64,000 bases of DNA from Diplolepis rosae (taxonomy: Eukaryota; Arthropoda; Insecta; Hymenoptera; Diplolepididae). Positions 15,001 through 24,741 of this stretch are shown here, one piece after another (positions within the stretch are counted from its first letter, which is position 1; the number at the start of each line of letters is the position of its first letter). The stretch is from NCBI GenBank assembly GCA_030998225.1, contig JAPYXD010000262.1, forward strand, positions 806,001-870,000. Reading direction: 5' to 3'. The notes below the pieces were generated by a model. That model did no database searches. It was not told where the DNA came from and saw only the letters and a program-made list of their open reading frames with translations. The position numbers and the translations under genes were made by a program.

Positions 15001-17582
15001 GGAAGAATTACTACTGGCCTGAAAAAGTCAAAACTAAATAAAAAAGAAAGCCAAAACAAAACGTACCGCGTTCCAACTTCGAAAGAGTGGAATATCTATT
15101 ACAATACCAAAAGTATCGAGAAGGCTCAAAAAGAAGAGGAACAACGACAAAAAGCGCAAAAAAGAAAATCTGCACAAGAAGAACGAGCTGCGAAAAAAGT
15201 TGCGATCGAAGAGAGAATAAAAGCTCGCGAAGAATTGAAACAACAAAAAGAAAAAAAAACGACGAAAAAGAGGGCTCAAAAGGGCAAATGATTATATTTA
15301 CAGATAATAATAATAAAATGATATTTTGTGCAACAGTAATATTTATTCTGATCTTTCTAAATCATTTCAGTCGATTATGTCGATCATTAGAAGAGTGTAT
15401 CACTGTATGTGATAACGGAACTCTACTATATCGACCTTATCAACCTATGATTCAGAATTAATCTAACGTCTCGCAAGACTAGATGGAATTTTTAATCATA
15501 ATTATTACGAAATTTTCTGTGAAAAAAGGAACGCTTCCACTCCGCTGGGTATCGAGCCCAGGTCCTTTCGATTGCCGGTCAAATGCTCTGTCATCTGAGC
15601 TACGGAGGTTCCACAACTTTTCTCACAGAAACTTGTTAACGCCCAATCATGGCTACGGATAAACCGGGAACTATTTTCTGATCTTTCTAAATCATTTCAC
15701 AGAAAATTTCGTAATAATTATGATTAAAAATTCCATCTAGTCTTGCGAGACGTTAGATTAATTCTGAATCATAGGTTGATAAGGTCGATATAGTAGAGTT
15801 CCGTTATCACATACAGTGATACACTCTTCTAATGATCGACATAATCGACTGAAATGATTTAGAAAGATCAGAAAATAGTTCCCGGTTTATCCGTAGCCAT
15901 GATTGGGCGTTAACATGTTTCTGTGAGAAAAGTTGTGGAACCTCCGTAGCTCAGATGACAGAGCATTCGACCGGCAATCGAAAGGACCTGGGCTGGATAC
16001 CCAGCGGAGTGGAAGCGTTCCTTTTTTCACAGAAAATTTCGTAGTAATATTTATTATTTTACAGGCCTTACATTATTTCAAAGCGATTGTTAAAGAAAAT
16101 CAAAGGAAAAAAATTTCGAAAGTCATTTTTCACATAAAACCAATACTTTCTCATCCATGATGAGAATGTAAATAAAAGAAAAAGAAATGAAAAATTCAAT
16201 AGCGCAAGGACTGGGACACGCGGGTGCAACGACTGAGACAATAATAAATTTCTTGCGCAAAGACTGGGCCAAACGCATTTTTTTATGTTTTCAGCTATTC
16301 CTTAAAACGTGTTGAAAATTTTCAGATTAATAAGCTTTGCAATACAAATCAAAAGTGTCTGTCAAAATTTGATTCGATCAATATGACGAAAAATTTCATT
16401 TTTCTATAAATAAATTCAATAATCCGCAAAGGCTTCCCTTAACCGCGCAACGACTGGTACCTTTACCTTATAGAAATACTGTTTATACCCCTTTAAAATT
16501 ATACTTTATAGCAAAGAAATTGCAATATACGATTTTGTGCATGAATTTAAATTTAAATTTTATACTTAGAACATTTAATTCCAACTTCCCAAAATGTTTT
16601 TCTGGTATTCAGAGATTTACGTTATGTGAAAGAAATATTTACCTTGAAGTAATCTCAAAGTTTCTTTACCTACATGTAAAAACGAAATGATAATTACTTA
16701 AACTTTTATAAAAGAAATCATATGTTAGCAACCCCCCACCCCCATTTTTTCTGTATTTTTTAGATTCATAATAAATCACTGCTGAGGGCTCCGATCAGAA
16801 CTGAAACGTCTGACTATTAAACGTTTATTTTTGAACGATTAAACCCCGTACTACATTTTTAATATAGATTTGCTACAAAATTATCAAATTCTATTTAAAT
16901 CTTTTTCCACGCTGAAAAAAAAACATGTTACCTCTTCTGAGCTGACACTCACCTCTATTTCATGCTTATCATCGGGAACAATAGCTTTCTGGGAAATTTG
17001 GCCTTTGAGAATTTTACCAGTCTCCGTTTCTAAATTCGTTACTAGTTGAATTAATGCAGGTCCGGTTAAATCTTTACTTGGGTCATCAATACACGTATCA
17101 CTGACTAAAAAATGAAATATATATATATAGGTAAATATTTTTTTGTCTCTCAAACATTCAAAATGCGAATTTTTTAGCCCGTTTTAAGGCGTAAATTTGG
17201 CTTAATTCTAACCGGCTAAATATGACAACATAACCTCAAACTCTCGTTAACTCAATGCGCTAAAAAGCGTGCAACTTTAATGGTAAACTTCAAAAGTTTA
17301 AGTTGTTTTGTTTAACAGAAACAATTAAGAATATAAAATCATTCAACCCTGACAAATCGTGAGAATGCAGGCAGTGCAAAAAATAGTATATGTGGCACGT
17401 GCGCGTAGGCAATTCTAGATTCGTGTGAATCATCTACTTAATGCACTTGCCATACAATGTACTATTCTCACCCTACACCACATACTTCAACAATTTCCTC
17501 TTGTATTTTTAAAACCAACTACTGCAACTATTAAAATAAATGTTATCTTACCAGTTAAAATTGAAAAGCTTATTGGAGCCAT
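1..17582 (-). CDS. GPHN: Gephyrin / cinnamon, molybdenum cofactor synthesis (C-terminus outside window)
   Basis: Exons by phase-matched splicing (minus strand): 17552-17582, 16953-17104, 6677-6864, 5943-6153, 5137-5412, 4532-4598, 4088-4199, 3635-3910, 1712-1851, 1-138; 530 codons are visible. The N-terminal MogA-like domain (exons 1-4) starts [13 protein letters not shown] and carries [15 protein letters not shown] and INLPGSPK; in the family it adenylates molybdopterin. The MoeA-like domain (exon 5 on) has [65 protein letters not shown] and PGNPVSA; in the family it inserts molybdate. Start chosen at 17582 because the MogA fold begins directly. The linker between domains is only some 45 residues, much shorter than vertebrate gephyrin, as expected of an insect protein. 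A usual SGGVSMG reads TGSVSMG here. Intron 2 is about 10 kb and full of transposons. The last part of MoeA lies beyond position 1. Family identity is very sure; exon 6-8 borders are sure; synaptic roles cannot be judged. Confidence 0.95.
549..1181. mobile_element. TTAA-flanked MITE, probably chimeric
   Basis: TTAA lies at 545-548 followed by GGGGGTGTTCTC, and TTAA again at 1182-1185. The two ends do not match each other. The last 130 bases resemble the right half of the TTAA element at 31295-31497 (both share GGATAAAGTCACGT). An internal inverted pair near 803 and 930, ATCGTCTGACGGA, also occurs in variant form in the element at 19402-20132. It sits in the gephyrin intron between exons 9 and 10. 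It may be one element nested in another. Confidence 0.5.
2275..3226. mobile_element. TTAA-flanked inverted-repeat MITE in gephyrin intron 8
   Basis: TTAA at 2271-2274 and 3227-3230 flanks ends GGCGGGTTTCTACTTTG and its near-perfect reverse complement. The terminal inverted repeat extends through TTCGGCCGAAAAAACGTGC and on to about 120 bp. No transposase is visible. TTAA duplication fits piggyBac-type integration, but the ends are not those of a piggyBac I recognise. Confidence 0.75.
7587..8478. mobile_element. TTAA-flanked MITE in gephyrin intron 2
   Basis: TTAA at 7583-7586 and 8479-8482. The ends are GGGGGTACTATGGTAAT and its exact reverse complement. The rest is AT-rich with no coding capacity. 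Same terminal style as the elements at 2275-3226 and 19402-20132. Confidence 0.8.
8483..10978. other. Gephyrin intron 2, no recognised feature
   Basis: AT-rich intronic sequence on both strands. I found no exon, RNA gene or element with clear ends here. Confidence 0.5.
11953..12094. repeat. Fragment of the pogo-like element also found at 60709
   Basis: It matches the reverse strand of 60709-60865, from TTTCAAATTCGAGCGCGCTT to the terminal GGGAATCTCGAGTG followed by TA. Only one end of the element is present. Confidence 0.75.
12869..15290 (+). pseudogene. Tigger/pogo DDE transposase, degenerate
   Basis: The first frame (12869-13576, 235 codons) starts [18 protein letters not shown]. It holds a psq-type helix-turn-helix ([18 protein letters not shown]), a CENPB-type DNA-binding part ([20 protein letters not shown]) and the first catalytic Asp in NLDESAFF. 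A frameshift plus an in-frame stop near 13575-13590 break it. It resumes at [19 protein letters not shown] with the second Asp (YLDGHSSH) and third Asp ([14 protein letters not shown]). Another frameshift near 13890, in a run of A, leads to 13885-14250. Likely further exons follow at about 14404-14720, 14795-14896 and 14955-15290, including [20 protein letters not shown] and a Lys/Glu-rich coiled tail. All three catalytic Asp survive, so the loss is recent in sequence terms, but the reading frame is not intact. Confidence 0.85.
15538..15609 (-). pseudogene. tRNA-like module (GGC anticodon-like), copy 1 left
   Basis: It folds as a cloverleaf. D-arm GCTC/GAGC; anticodon stem TTTGA/TCGAA with loop CCGGCAA; T-arm CTGGG/CCCAG; acceptor CCTCCG against CGGAGT only partly paired. 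C stands where U33 is normal, so it is probably a SINE promoter module and not a working tRNA. Confidence 0.65.
15940..16011 (+). pseudogene. tRNA-like module (GGC anticodon-like), copy 1 right
   Basis: It matches the left module on the opposite strand. Anticodon stem TTCGA/TCGAA is perfect, loop CCGGCAA, T-arm CTGGG/CCCAG with loop CTGGATA (B-box damaged). A T6 run follows at 16022-16027, close enough to act as a Pol III stop. Confidence 0.65.
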
Positions 17583-18114
17583 TTTTTATTCCTATGCGAC
17601 CAGAAGCATGAAAATAAACTAATCTTTCTCTAAATACAGTGCAACTTATATATATATAGTAATCTGGGAAGATATGTAATCGACATTATAACTTTGGAAT
17701 TCATTTCAACGCGAAAGTAGAATAAATTTCACAATTTCTTATCAAATTAACCATATTTACCGTAAGAGTGGTAAATCGGATTTTCCTTTTCACTCGGGAA
17801 CTGCAATTAAATTAAAGAAAAAACCAAAAAACAATGTTTTAGGTATCTTTCATTACAACTTTTAGTACAAATATGTTAATAAGGAAGCATTAAAATTTCA
17901 TTGAAGCATTGAAACTTTCCAATGTTTCTTGGTTAATGTATCAATGTTTCATGAAACTTTGGGGTAGAGAGGGGAAAAATTTATTTGTGCATGAGGCATG
18001 AGCAGATGTCGGGTCAGGCTTTGACAAGAGGATATCAGTTCATAACATATTTGAATTACACCAGAGATTACACGCACTTTTAACTTTTAACTTATCGGCA
18101 TTTCAGATTATGTA
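17583..18114. other. Upstream flank of gephyrin, no recognised feature
   Basis: This is the 5' side of the gephyrin start. The promoter is expected here, but I see no motif that decides a start site. Confidence 0.4.
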
Positions 18115-18206
18115 CCCTAGCGGACCCGGTTGAGAGTACGGTCAGAGAATACTCTGACCGTTCTCTGACTGTTCTCTGACCGTTTTCTCAACCGGGTCCG
18201 CTAGGG
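18115..18206. mobile_element. 92-bp foldback MITE flanked by TA
   Basis: A perfect 21-base terminal inverted repeat, CCCTAGCGGACCCGGTTGAG plus A, is flanked by TA at 18113-18114 and 18207-18208. The interior has three variants of a 15-base unit, CTCTGACCGTT type. There is no coding capacity. Confidence 0.8.
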
Positions 18207-18716
18207 TATCCTTATTTCCATGCAGAATCAGGTACCGAGTTGAAAATTTGTGAAATTAAATAAAATGTACAAGAAGAGTTATTAACTATAATTGTGTGTG
18301 TGGGGGGAGGGGGGGTGAAGGACGTACTAAAGTACTTTTGCCCAGGGCGTGAAAATTTCCCGTTATGGCTCTGGACAAAATTTTCTTAGAAAAAAATAAA
18401 ATGTTATAACTATAAATAGAACTTTTTTATAGTAAATAATCCCTATTCCGCAACCCACTTAAGAAAGTTCTGAGACAATTACATGGATAATATATATAAT
18501 TTCATTTGCCGAAATTTCGAGAAGATATTTCATTCTCCGTGGAAATTTAGTTACAGAACTGTAATTGCCGATAAAATTTCAATTTTATATTTTAGAATAA
18601 AAGAAATCTCAGATTTTTAACTAAAAAGAAGTTAACAGACGTTCCTTATTATCTTCTGTTACATTTACCAAATTTTCAGCAAGACATTTTATAAACGAAA
18701 AAAGTTATCTTGCATT

Positions 18717-19025
18717 CCTAGCGAACTAGCGAAAAATAACGTTAACTGGTAATTGAAATATGCAATCATTTTATTTATTAACGCTAAAAATTAAAAAAAA
18801 CATAATACCTGTCATTAAAGGCAGTGTAGTGGTTCATCGTGTTCCATGTCTTCACCGTCAGGATGGACAATTTGTTACAGTGAGACGAAAGTATAGCTAT
18901 GTCTCACTCCAACCAATTGTCAATTTTAAAGGTGGAGACGTTCCACAAAAGGTGAAGCACTGCACTGCCTTCAATGACAGGTACAGCTTTACAGCGTAAA
19001 CCTAACGTTCAGCCAGTTCGCTAGG
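18717..19025. mobile_element. 309-bp foldback element
   Basis: The ends CCTAGCGAACT and inverse AGTTCGCTAGG enclose an imperfect long hairpin. Within it CTGTCATTAAAGGCAGTG (from about 18808) pairs with CACTGCCTTCAATGACAG, and GTGAGAC closes on GTCTCAC around a short loop near 18890. The end motif resembles that of the 92-bp element 510 bp away. Confidence 0.65.
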
Positions 19026-19401
19026 GGTATGTTCACGTGGGTTCTACCTCAACCTCCCCCGGTCCCCCTCGTGGACAAGCGTGGAATTTTGCCATATCCC
19101 CCCCCCCAAACTGTCCACGTGGTATGCGGATGGCCCCTAAACGTATTGATTGCGTACACTTAGAAATATTTTTAGCTTTATAGTATAAATGGGTGTATTA
19201 AATTTACAAACTTTAGTATATAATTTAGAATAATTTTAATGTACTGAAATTCATATAGATATACTAAATGTATCATATATAAGCCACAGTTTCATTAGGT
19301 ATATGAATTATATATTTTTTGTATTATAAATAATATACGTTAATACTAAAAGTAAAACAGGTTTCCCCACACGTTTGCCAGTTATTTTTTTGATTCATTA
19401 A

Positions 19402-20132
19402 GGGGGTCTTCTACCTTGTTGGTTCAAAAAATTAGATTTTTTTTTTTTGAATTTTCCAACCCAGAAGGTGTTAGGAATATACCCTTAAAAGGATATAACT
19501 GAAATCTTATTATTTCGGGGTTTCCAGAGCCGTCAAATATAGCTCCGCTCCACTCCGCTATTCATGCATGAATATCTTTAAATGCGATTTCCCAAAAGTT
19601 GCGTTTTTGTAACTGGTTGACATGATATCTCGAAAACTAATTGATTGATTGATTAATTGAAGTTATATATCAAAATTTGTGAAAAACATGTGCCTATCGT
19701 CTGACAGATGCTTTTTAGATTTTTTTTATTTAAACAATTTTTACAGATGTTTTTAACCTCGAAAACATGAAAAAAAAAATTATTTTTTATTAAAGTTGAC
19801 TGTTCTGCGAAATTTTCAAATTTTGAAAATCCCATCTGTCAAACGATAGCCAAGGTGATAGAAAAACTAAATCATTTTGATTTGTTTGTTTCAGACGATT
19901 TTTATGAGCTGAATCGTGTCAACCATTTGTGTATGCATTTTTTGCAAGGGACACTTCAAGGTCAAGTCACGGTCAAATCGAAGACGGCAAATTTTCAGTA
20001 AAATTAGTGTTAAATGTATTTAAATAAACAAGTTGAATGCAACAAACCGCATCTCGATTGCGTTTTTAGTTTTCCTTTAACTAATATTCAAAAAACAGTG
20101 TCAAAAATGAAGGCACAAGGTAGAAGACCCCC
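19402..20132. mobile_element. TTAA-flanked MITE
   Basis: TTAA at 19398-19401 and 20133-20136. The ends are GGGGGTCTTCTACCTTG and its exact reverse complement. Internal inverted CTATCGTCTGACAGATG is shared in variant form with 549-1181. No coding capacity. Confidence 0.8.
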
Positions 20133-20172
20133 TTAAACAGATTATGCGGAGAATACGGAAACGCTTATATTA

Positions 20173-21095
20173 CTGCGGGCAAAAACTAAGGTGAATTTTG
20201 TTATAAAATGAAAAATCTTTATTTATTTATCCAAATAAATTCCATCTCATTCAAAGTAATCCCCTCCCGATATAATGCACTTATGCCAACGTTTTTTCCA
20301 ATCGTCGAAACACTTGTTGAATTCGATTTCCGGAATTGCCTTCAAAGCCTTCTTCGATTTGGCTTGTATCTCTTCAATCGTGTCAAAACGGTGTCCCCGG
20401 AGTGGTCTTTTGAGTTTGGGGAATGTCCAGAAGAGACATGGTGCCAAATCAGGCGAATATGGTGGTTGTGGAACGATATGGGTTGAGTTTTTAGCGAAAT
20501 GGTCACGAAGAACGAGTGCAGTGTGAGACGGCACATTATCGTGATGCAAAAACCACGAGTTGTTTGCCCAAAATATTTTTTGAAACGTTGTTGAGTGATC
20601 CTCTCGAAATGCCAATAGTGTCAGCAAGGTCTCTCATTGTCAGTCGACGATTTTTGTGCACTAATTCTTTGATTTGATTGACGTGTTGCTCGTCAGTTGA
20701 TGTTGATGGTCGTCCTGGGCGTTCCAAGTCATCAACACGTTCTCTGCTTTCTTTGAAGTCTTTGTACCACTTATAAGCATTTTTCTGCGACATGATCGAA
20801 TCACCGATGGCCTTCTGCAACATTCTGAACGTTCCCGCAACTGAAATTTCATTCCGCAAACAAAATTTATGGCACTTCTTTGCTCAACAAATTCAGACAT
20901 TGTAAAAATCGAAAAAATCACTTTTAGTCGTTTAGAAAACACAAGCGTAACTATGTAACAAAAAATGACATTGACATGAAATTTGGCACAGATGTCAGTA
21001 ACAGTAGGACCAACATAAAAATAAAAGAGTTTGCCCGAATCGGTTAGCCCGCGAAGTTTAAATTAAAAATTCACCTTAGTTTTTGCCCATAGTAG
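20173..21095 (-). mobile_element. mariner element with large internal deletion
   Basis: The terminal repeats share GGGCAAAAACTAAGGTGAAT and are flanked by TA (20171-20172, 21096-21097). The transposase reads on the minus strand from ATG at 20900 (MSEFVEQRSAI). It has a helix-turn-helix N-terminal region (WYKDFKESRERVDDLERPGR) and a C-terminal part with HHDNVPSH and YSPDLAP, the second and third Asp of the D,D34D triad. The region with the first Asp is missing and there is a frameshift near 20860. At 923 bp it is about 350 bp shorter than a full mariner. Confidence 0.85.
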
Positions 21096-21797
21096 TACGC
21101 CACCTCCAGGCAAATGGGTTTGCTGTGTTTGACACAGCAGGAAGTACGGCAACCTGGTATGCGTTGCTTCTCTCAATGAGTTTATTATAAAAGATTCGCG
21201 GTTTCTAGACAAAATTCAAACACTAAAATTCGTATATATACATTTAAAATACCATAGACATATGCCAAAAACCTTATTCAAGCAAACCAAGAGTTACATA
21301 CATGTATACTAAATTTAGTGCTTATTGTTTTAACAGCGTAGTGATTAAATTGATACGGTATTTTAAATTAAACGGATACACTTGAAGATCTAGGAAGGGC
21401 TGAGTAAGGCTTACTTATTATATCGTATGGTAGCTGAGTGAACTTTTTAAGATTTGAGAAAAAAAATGTGAATAGAGCTCACTTGCATAACATTACAATC
21501 TAGTCAGGTCCTATTTATTCATGTGAACAAATTTAAATAAAAGGGTTTCAACATTATTTTATTTATTGAACAAAAGGTGGCAGCCTATAACATAGCAGAG
21601 TTCGTGTTGTTTTTTGTAACAAATGACATAATAGCATAAGACGCTTTTATTGTAGTTCGGTAAGACACACACAGCCAGCAGCTTGGTCAGTAATCGACTA
21701 AACCTCTGAAACAAGGAATATATTTTAAGTAAATAAAAGTGTCTATTTTATGAACATATCTAGTAATAAAAATTCAAATTTACATTGTTATAAAATT
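21096..21797. other. Intergenic stretch, no recognised feature
   Basis: AT-rich. The only structure seen is a short hairpin TTGCTGTGTTTGACACAGCA near 21119. Confidence 0.4.
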
Positions 21798-22226
21798 TAT
21801 CAGGTGTATACAAATAATTTTCCGCCGTTTGACAAAAGTTGGCGTCACCAGTAAGTTTTGGTTGAAATTGACAGATGTAAAACGTCACTGTCGTAAAGTT
21901 GGGCATCTGTCAACAACATAACCTTGAAATATTAGTGAATTTTTATCAGTATAATATAGTCTTTTGTGTGCGAAAATATCAAGTTTTGAGCCGAATAAGA
22001 GCCATTTGCGGGAAATTTTTTTTTAATTGTTCAATTTGAAGAAATTTGCAGCTGAGGCGCATCGACTGCTTGTAGAAAGATATGCTGAGGCTGCCTTACA
22101 AGTAAGTGAGAGAAGTTATCGCGAGTGGTTTCAAAAGTTAAAGAACGGTAAATTTGACATCGAAGACAAAGAACGTAGTGGAAGGCCGAAAGTGTACGAA
22201 GACGCGGAATTGGAAGCATTATTGGA

Positions 22227-24595
22227 GTTCCATTTGTGCTGTGATTGAGTGAGGTTGCTCTGTGATTCGTTCCCTGATTTGCGTGTCGACATATCCACGC
22301 GTTTTCTCGGCGCGTGGTAAACTGTTCCCGGTAGGTTATTTCTACTACGCTGATTGTGATCTGGAGGTTTTGTGCGTGTTTTGTGGCCAATATAGAGGAA
22401 CTCAGCTCAGTTATAGTTTGTCTGTTCTGCTCGCCCACGTGTCGACGCTGCTAATTCTTGTTCTCTGGAAATTTCATATAGTACCTGGAGTTTTGAAGGT
22501 CTTACAGACTAATTATGACAGTATTGGTCATCTGCTGAGAAGCTGAACTCCTTATGCAAGCTGACTTGGATAATTTGGTGGGACATATATCGCAGGAAAG
22601 TGTGCTTGTTTGGAGTCCGAGGCGGTGGATTTGGTCACGTGCTCAATTTGTTTTGGAGCCATCATACCTGCAGAGCTCATCTCTATTTACATTGGATTTC
22701 TCCTACTTTCTTCATCCATCTCCCTCTTTCCTTCCCGACTATTTCTTATTTCTCTCTTCCCCTTTCTTATTTTGCATCTAACCTCCGGGCTTTCCTCCCG
22801 GCTGCTTCAGGACGCGGATCGGGTCTTTCATATTCAGCAGGTCACGGGGACGGAGTCAAAAAACGTGACAGATCCGCACCTCCGTCTGGTCCTCAGGCGA
22901 GCAGCATGAAGAGGACCAAACCCTTATCCTCGAGCTCGACCTCGCCTGTGGGCTCCAGCGCTCATTCCTCTCCTCGTGTACATGAAAGTCCCCTGCATGC
23001 TGTGTCTGGAGTTGTCGATGCTGGTGTGGATCTTTTCTGGTCTAGGGAAGGGGATCTCTCGGATCAGCTATTCCCTGAGTCTGCTCTTGCCCCTTTCATT
23101 GTACTCATGGAGAGCACTATCCCTGGGAGGAACCTCGGTAAATATGACTTCATCGCGATCGCCGACCTTATTGACGAGGTTATCGATGGGGAGCGGGTGA
23201 TTCGGCGGAATGGTCAGAACCAATGTAAAATCATATGTGAAGCCAGAGAGGACGCGAACACGCTGATTCTCTCTGTGGATCTTAAATTCGTGGGCTACAA
23301 GCTATTCATCCCGTCCTCCCTTCTTAGGAAGAAGGCCTTCATAAGGGATGTGGAGCCGGAATATGCTCCGAAGGAGATCGTTGACCGGTTGGACCTGAAA
23401 TCTAGGCATGGCATAGGACTAACAAAGACGGCTCCCTTACTGACACGATAGAGTTTACCTTGGCCACCCGCGAGATTCCCCGTTTCGTTTTTGTGAGGGG
23501 CTTTGAATGTACGTTGACTCCTGTCATCCCTGTCCCGCGCAGGTGCTACAAGTGCCAGCGATTCAGGCACGTCGCGGATCAGTGCCGTTTATCTAGGGCT
23601 ATCTGTGAGTACTGCGCGGAGCACCATCGTATGGAGACCTGTCCGAATGGTCTCCGGCCGGTTTGTTGTTCCAGCTGTTCTGGGACACATGTTGCCTCCT
23701 CCAGGGATTGCCCGGCTTATGAATTCGAGTTTGAGATTATGAAGCATTGCTTCTGGAATAATTGTAGCTTTAGGGAAGCTGAGGCCAGCTTGTCCGAGCG
23801 TGGTTTAACCAGGCCGTCTGCGGTTTTAAGGGCTAGATCTAGCGGCTCGCATTCGCGTGTCACCCCCCCTCCGGCGGACGTTGATGTTTCACACCTGAGC
23901 TCTTTGGGTTCTGTAGGCTCGGGAGTGCCTTCTATTGTGAACGCGGCAAAGTCCCTTCTTAGCTTTAGCTGTTCTTATGATTCACAGTTAGATAATAATC
24001 AACAATTCGGCTCTACAGGAACTCGTGTCGCCCGCCATGCCCCGTTCTCCTGCCCTGGTGCCGGGGAACTTCGAACTGACCCCCGAATGCTACCCAACTC
24101 GCAACCATAGTTATATAGTTAGTCTTAGATTAGTTCCGTTATATCATTTTTACATGGCGATTAGTTTAAGGTCTTTAAATAATTTTTGTTTTACTAATAA
24201 TTTTTTGGCCCGAAATGGGCCGACCACCTAGGTTATTCTTTTTATTGTAAGTCGTGGCTACGCATGCGTGGCTGCTTTGTTTCGCTCTAAAGCTTGTAGC
24301 TTAATACCGATAGGGCTTGCAGTGCATGGCCTGGTGGAGTGGCCCGCCTAGACGGCCCCCTCCCACCCCTCCTCTGTGGGTTTGCGCGGGTCCTCTTCGT
24401 GGGTCATCGCCGCTGCATTGTATGTATTACACATAAGCATGTTTCTTCAACGCTGTATTGACTGCCTCCTGCGTTTGCATTACTGCTTTGATTACTCTGT
24501 GGCTAAGAATGCAACTTAATAAAGATACATCTACATGTTATACAGTTATGGCTATTTGCTAACCAGCAGGGAGCCACAAGCAAGAAGAAGAAGAA
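22227..24595 (+). mobile_element. ORF1-only non-LTR retrotransposon (half-LINE)
   Basis: A perfect 15-bp target duplication, GGAAGCATTATTGGA, lies at 22212-22226 and 24596-24610. The 3' tail is an AAG microsatellite. The insert holds a 5' region, a gag-like ORF1 (22906-24110) and about 485 bp of 3' sequence. No reverse transcriptase is present. GC content is plainly higher than in the surroundings. Confidence 0.85.
22906..24110 (+). pseudogene. Non-LTR ORF1 (gag-like) with three zinc knuckles, frameshifted
   Basis: Start placed at MKRTKPLSSS, after a long region rich in S and P. The first frame runs to a stop at 23451; the next frame continues from HRTNKDGSLTDTIEFTLATR, so one frameshift lies near 23410-23425. 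The second half has three Cys/His knuckles: CYKCQRFRHVADQC, CEYCAEHHRMETC and CCSCSGTHVASSRDC-like. This layout is that of I/jockey-related ORF1 proteins, which bind the element RNA. The product is not intact. Confidence 0.75.
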
Positions 24596-24741
24596 GGAAG
24601 CATTATTGGATAAAGATTCGTGCCAAATGCAAGAAGAACAATACGATGGACAATACTACGAATAAAACATAAGGTTCCGTTCTTTCAAAATAAATGCCCA
24701 ATTTTTGATAAAAAACGGCGGAAACTTATTTGTACACCTGA

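Larger units (their letters stand above)
15348..16042. mobile_element. Inverted tRNA-like SINE composite, copy 1
   Basis: A perfect 13-bp target duplication AGTAATATTTATT lies at 15335-15347 and 16043-16055. Inside are two units in opposite orientation. Left: inverted body (15348-15520), then inverted tRNA-like module (15538-15609). Right: body (15696-15870), then tRNA-like module (15940-16011). The order makes the halves circular permutations rather than a simple hairpin. The motif TGAAATGATTTAGAAAGATC occurs between body and tRNA module in both units. The insertion lies in the 3' part of the Tigger element. Confidence 0.8.
12211..16468 (+). mobile_element. Tigger/pogo-type DNA transposon
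   Basis: The terminal inverted repeats AGGTAAATGTACCAGTCGTT (left) and the inverse of AACGACTGGTACCTTTACCT (right) are flanked by TA at 12209-12210 and 16469-16470, the target of pogo/Tc1-mariner elements. It carries a broken multi-exon transposase (12869-15290) and a later SINE composite insertion (15348-16042). It sits inside the right arm of the foldback at 10979-16822, in gephyrin intron 2. Confidence 0.85.
10979..16822. mobile_element. Long-arm foldback element, split by a Tigger insertion
   Basis: The left arm, about 10979-11300, is the inverse of 12096-12208 joined to 16471-16822. Left contains CAGACGTTTCAGTTCTGATC and right its reverse complement; further in, AAATAAAATGAGGAAAG matches inverted CTTTCCCCATTTTATTT. 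The right arm is interrupted exactly at TA by the Tigger at 12211-16468. Without it the element is near 1.6 kb with arms of about 310-460 bp. The interior also holds a pogo fragment (11953-12094). No coding capacity of its own is seen. Confidence 0.7.
21800..24741 (+). mobile_element. mauritiana-type mariner, internally deleted and split by a LINE
   Basis: The terminal repeats TCAGGTGTATACAAATAA (left) and inverse TTATTTGTACACCTGA (right) are flanked by TA. The N-terminal transposase begins at 22027 in frame with FNLKKFAAEAHRLLVERYAE and has WFQKLKNGKFDIEDKERSGR. After the insertion the frame resumes as LLDKDSCQMQEE, then jumps to the normal C-terminal end DGQYYE and a stop. It was therefore already deleted for its catalytic core before the LINE at 22227-24595 landed. 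Confidence 0.85.

Noticed and set aside
22227..24595. Horizontal transfer of a GC-rich bacterial segment
   Set aside because: Target duplication, AAG tail and zinc-knuckle ORF1 show a non-LTR retrotransposon.
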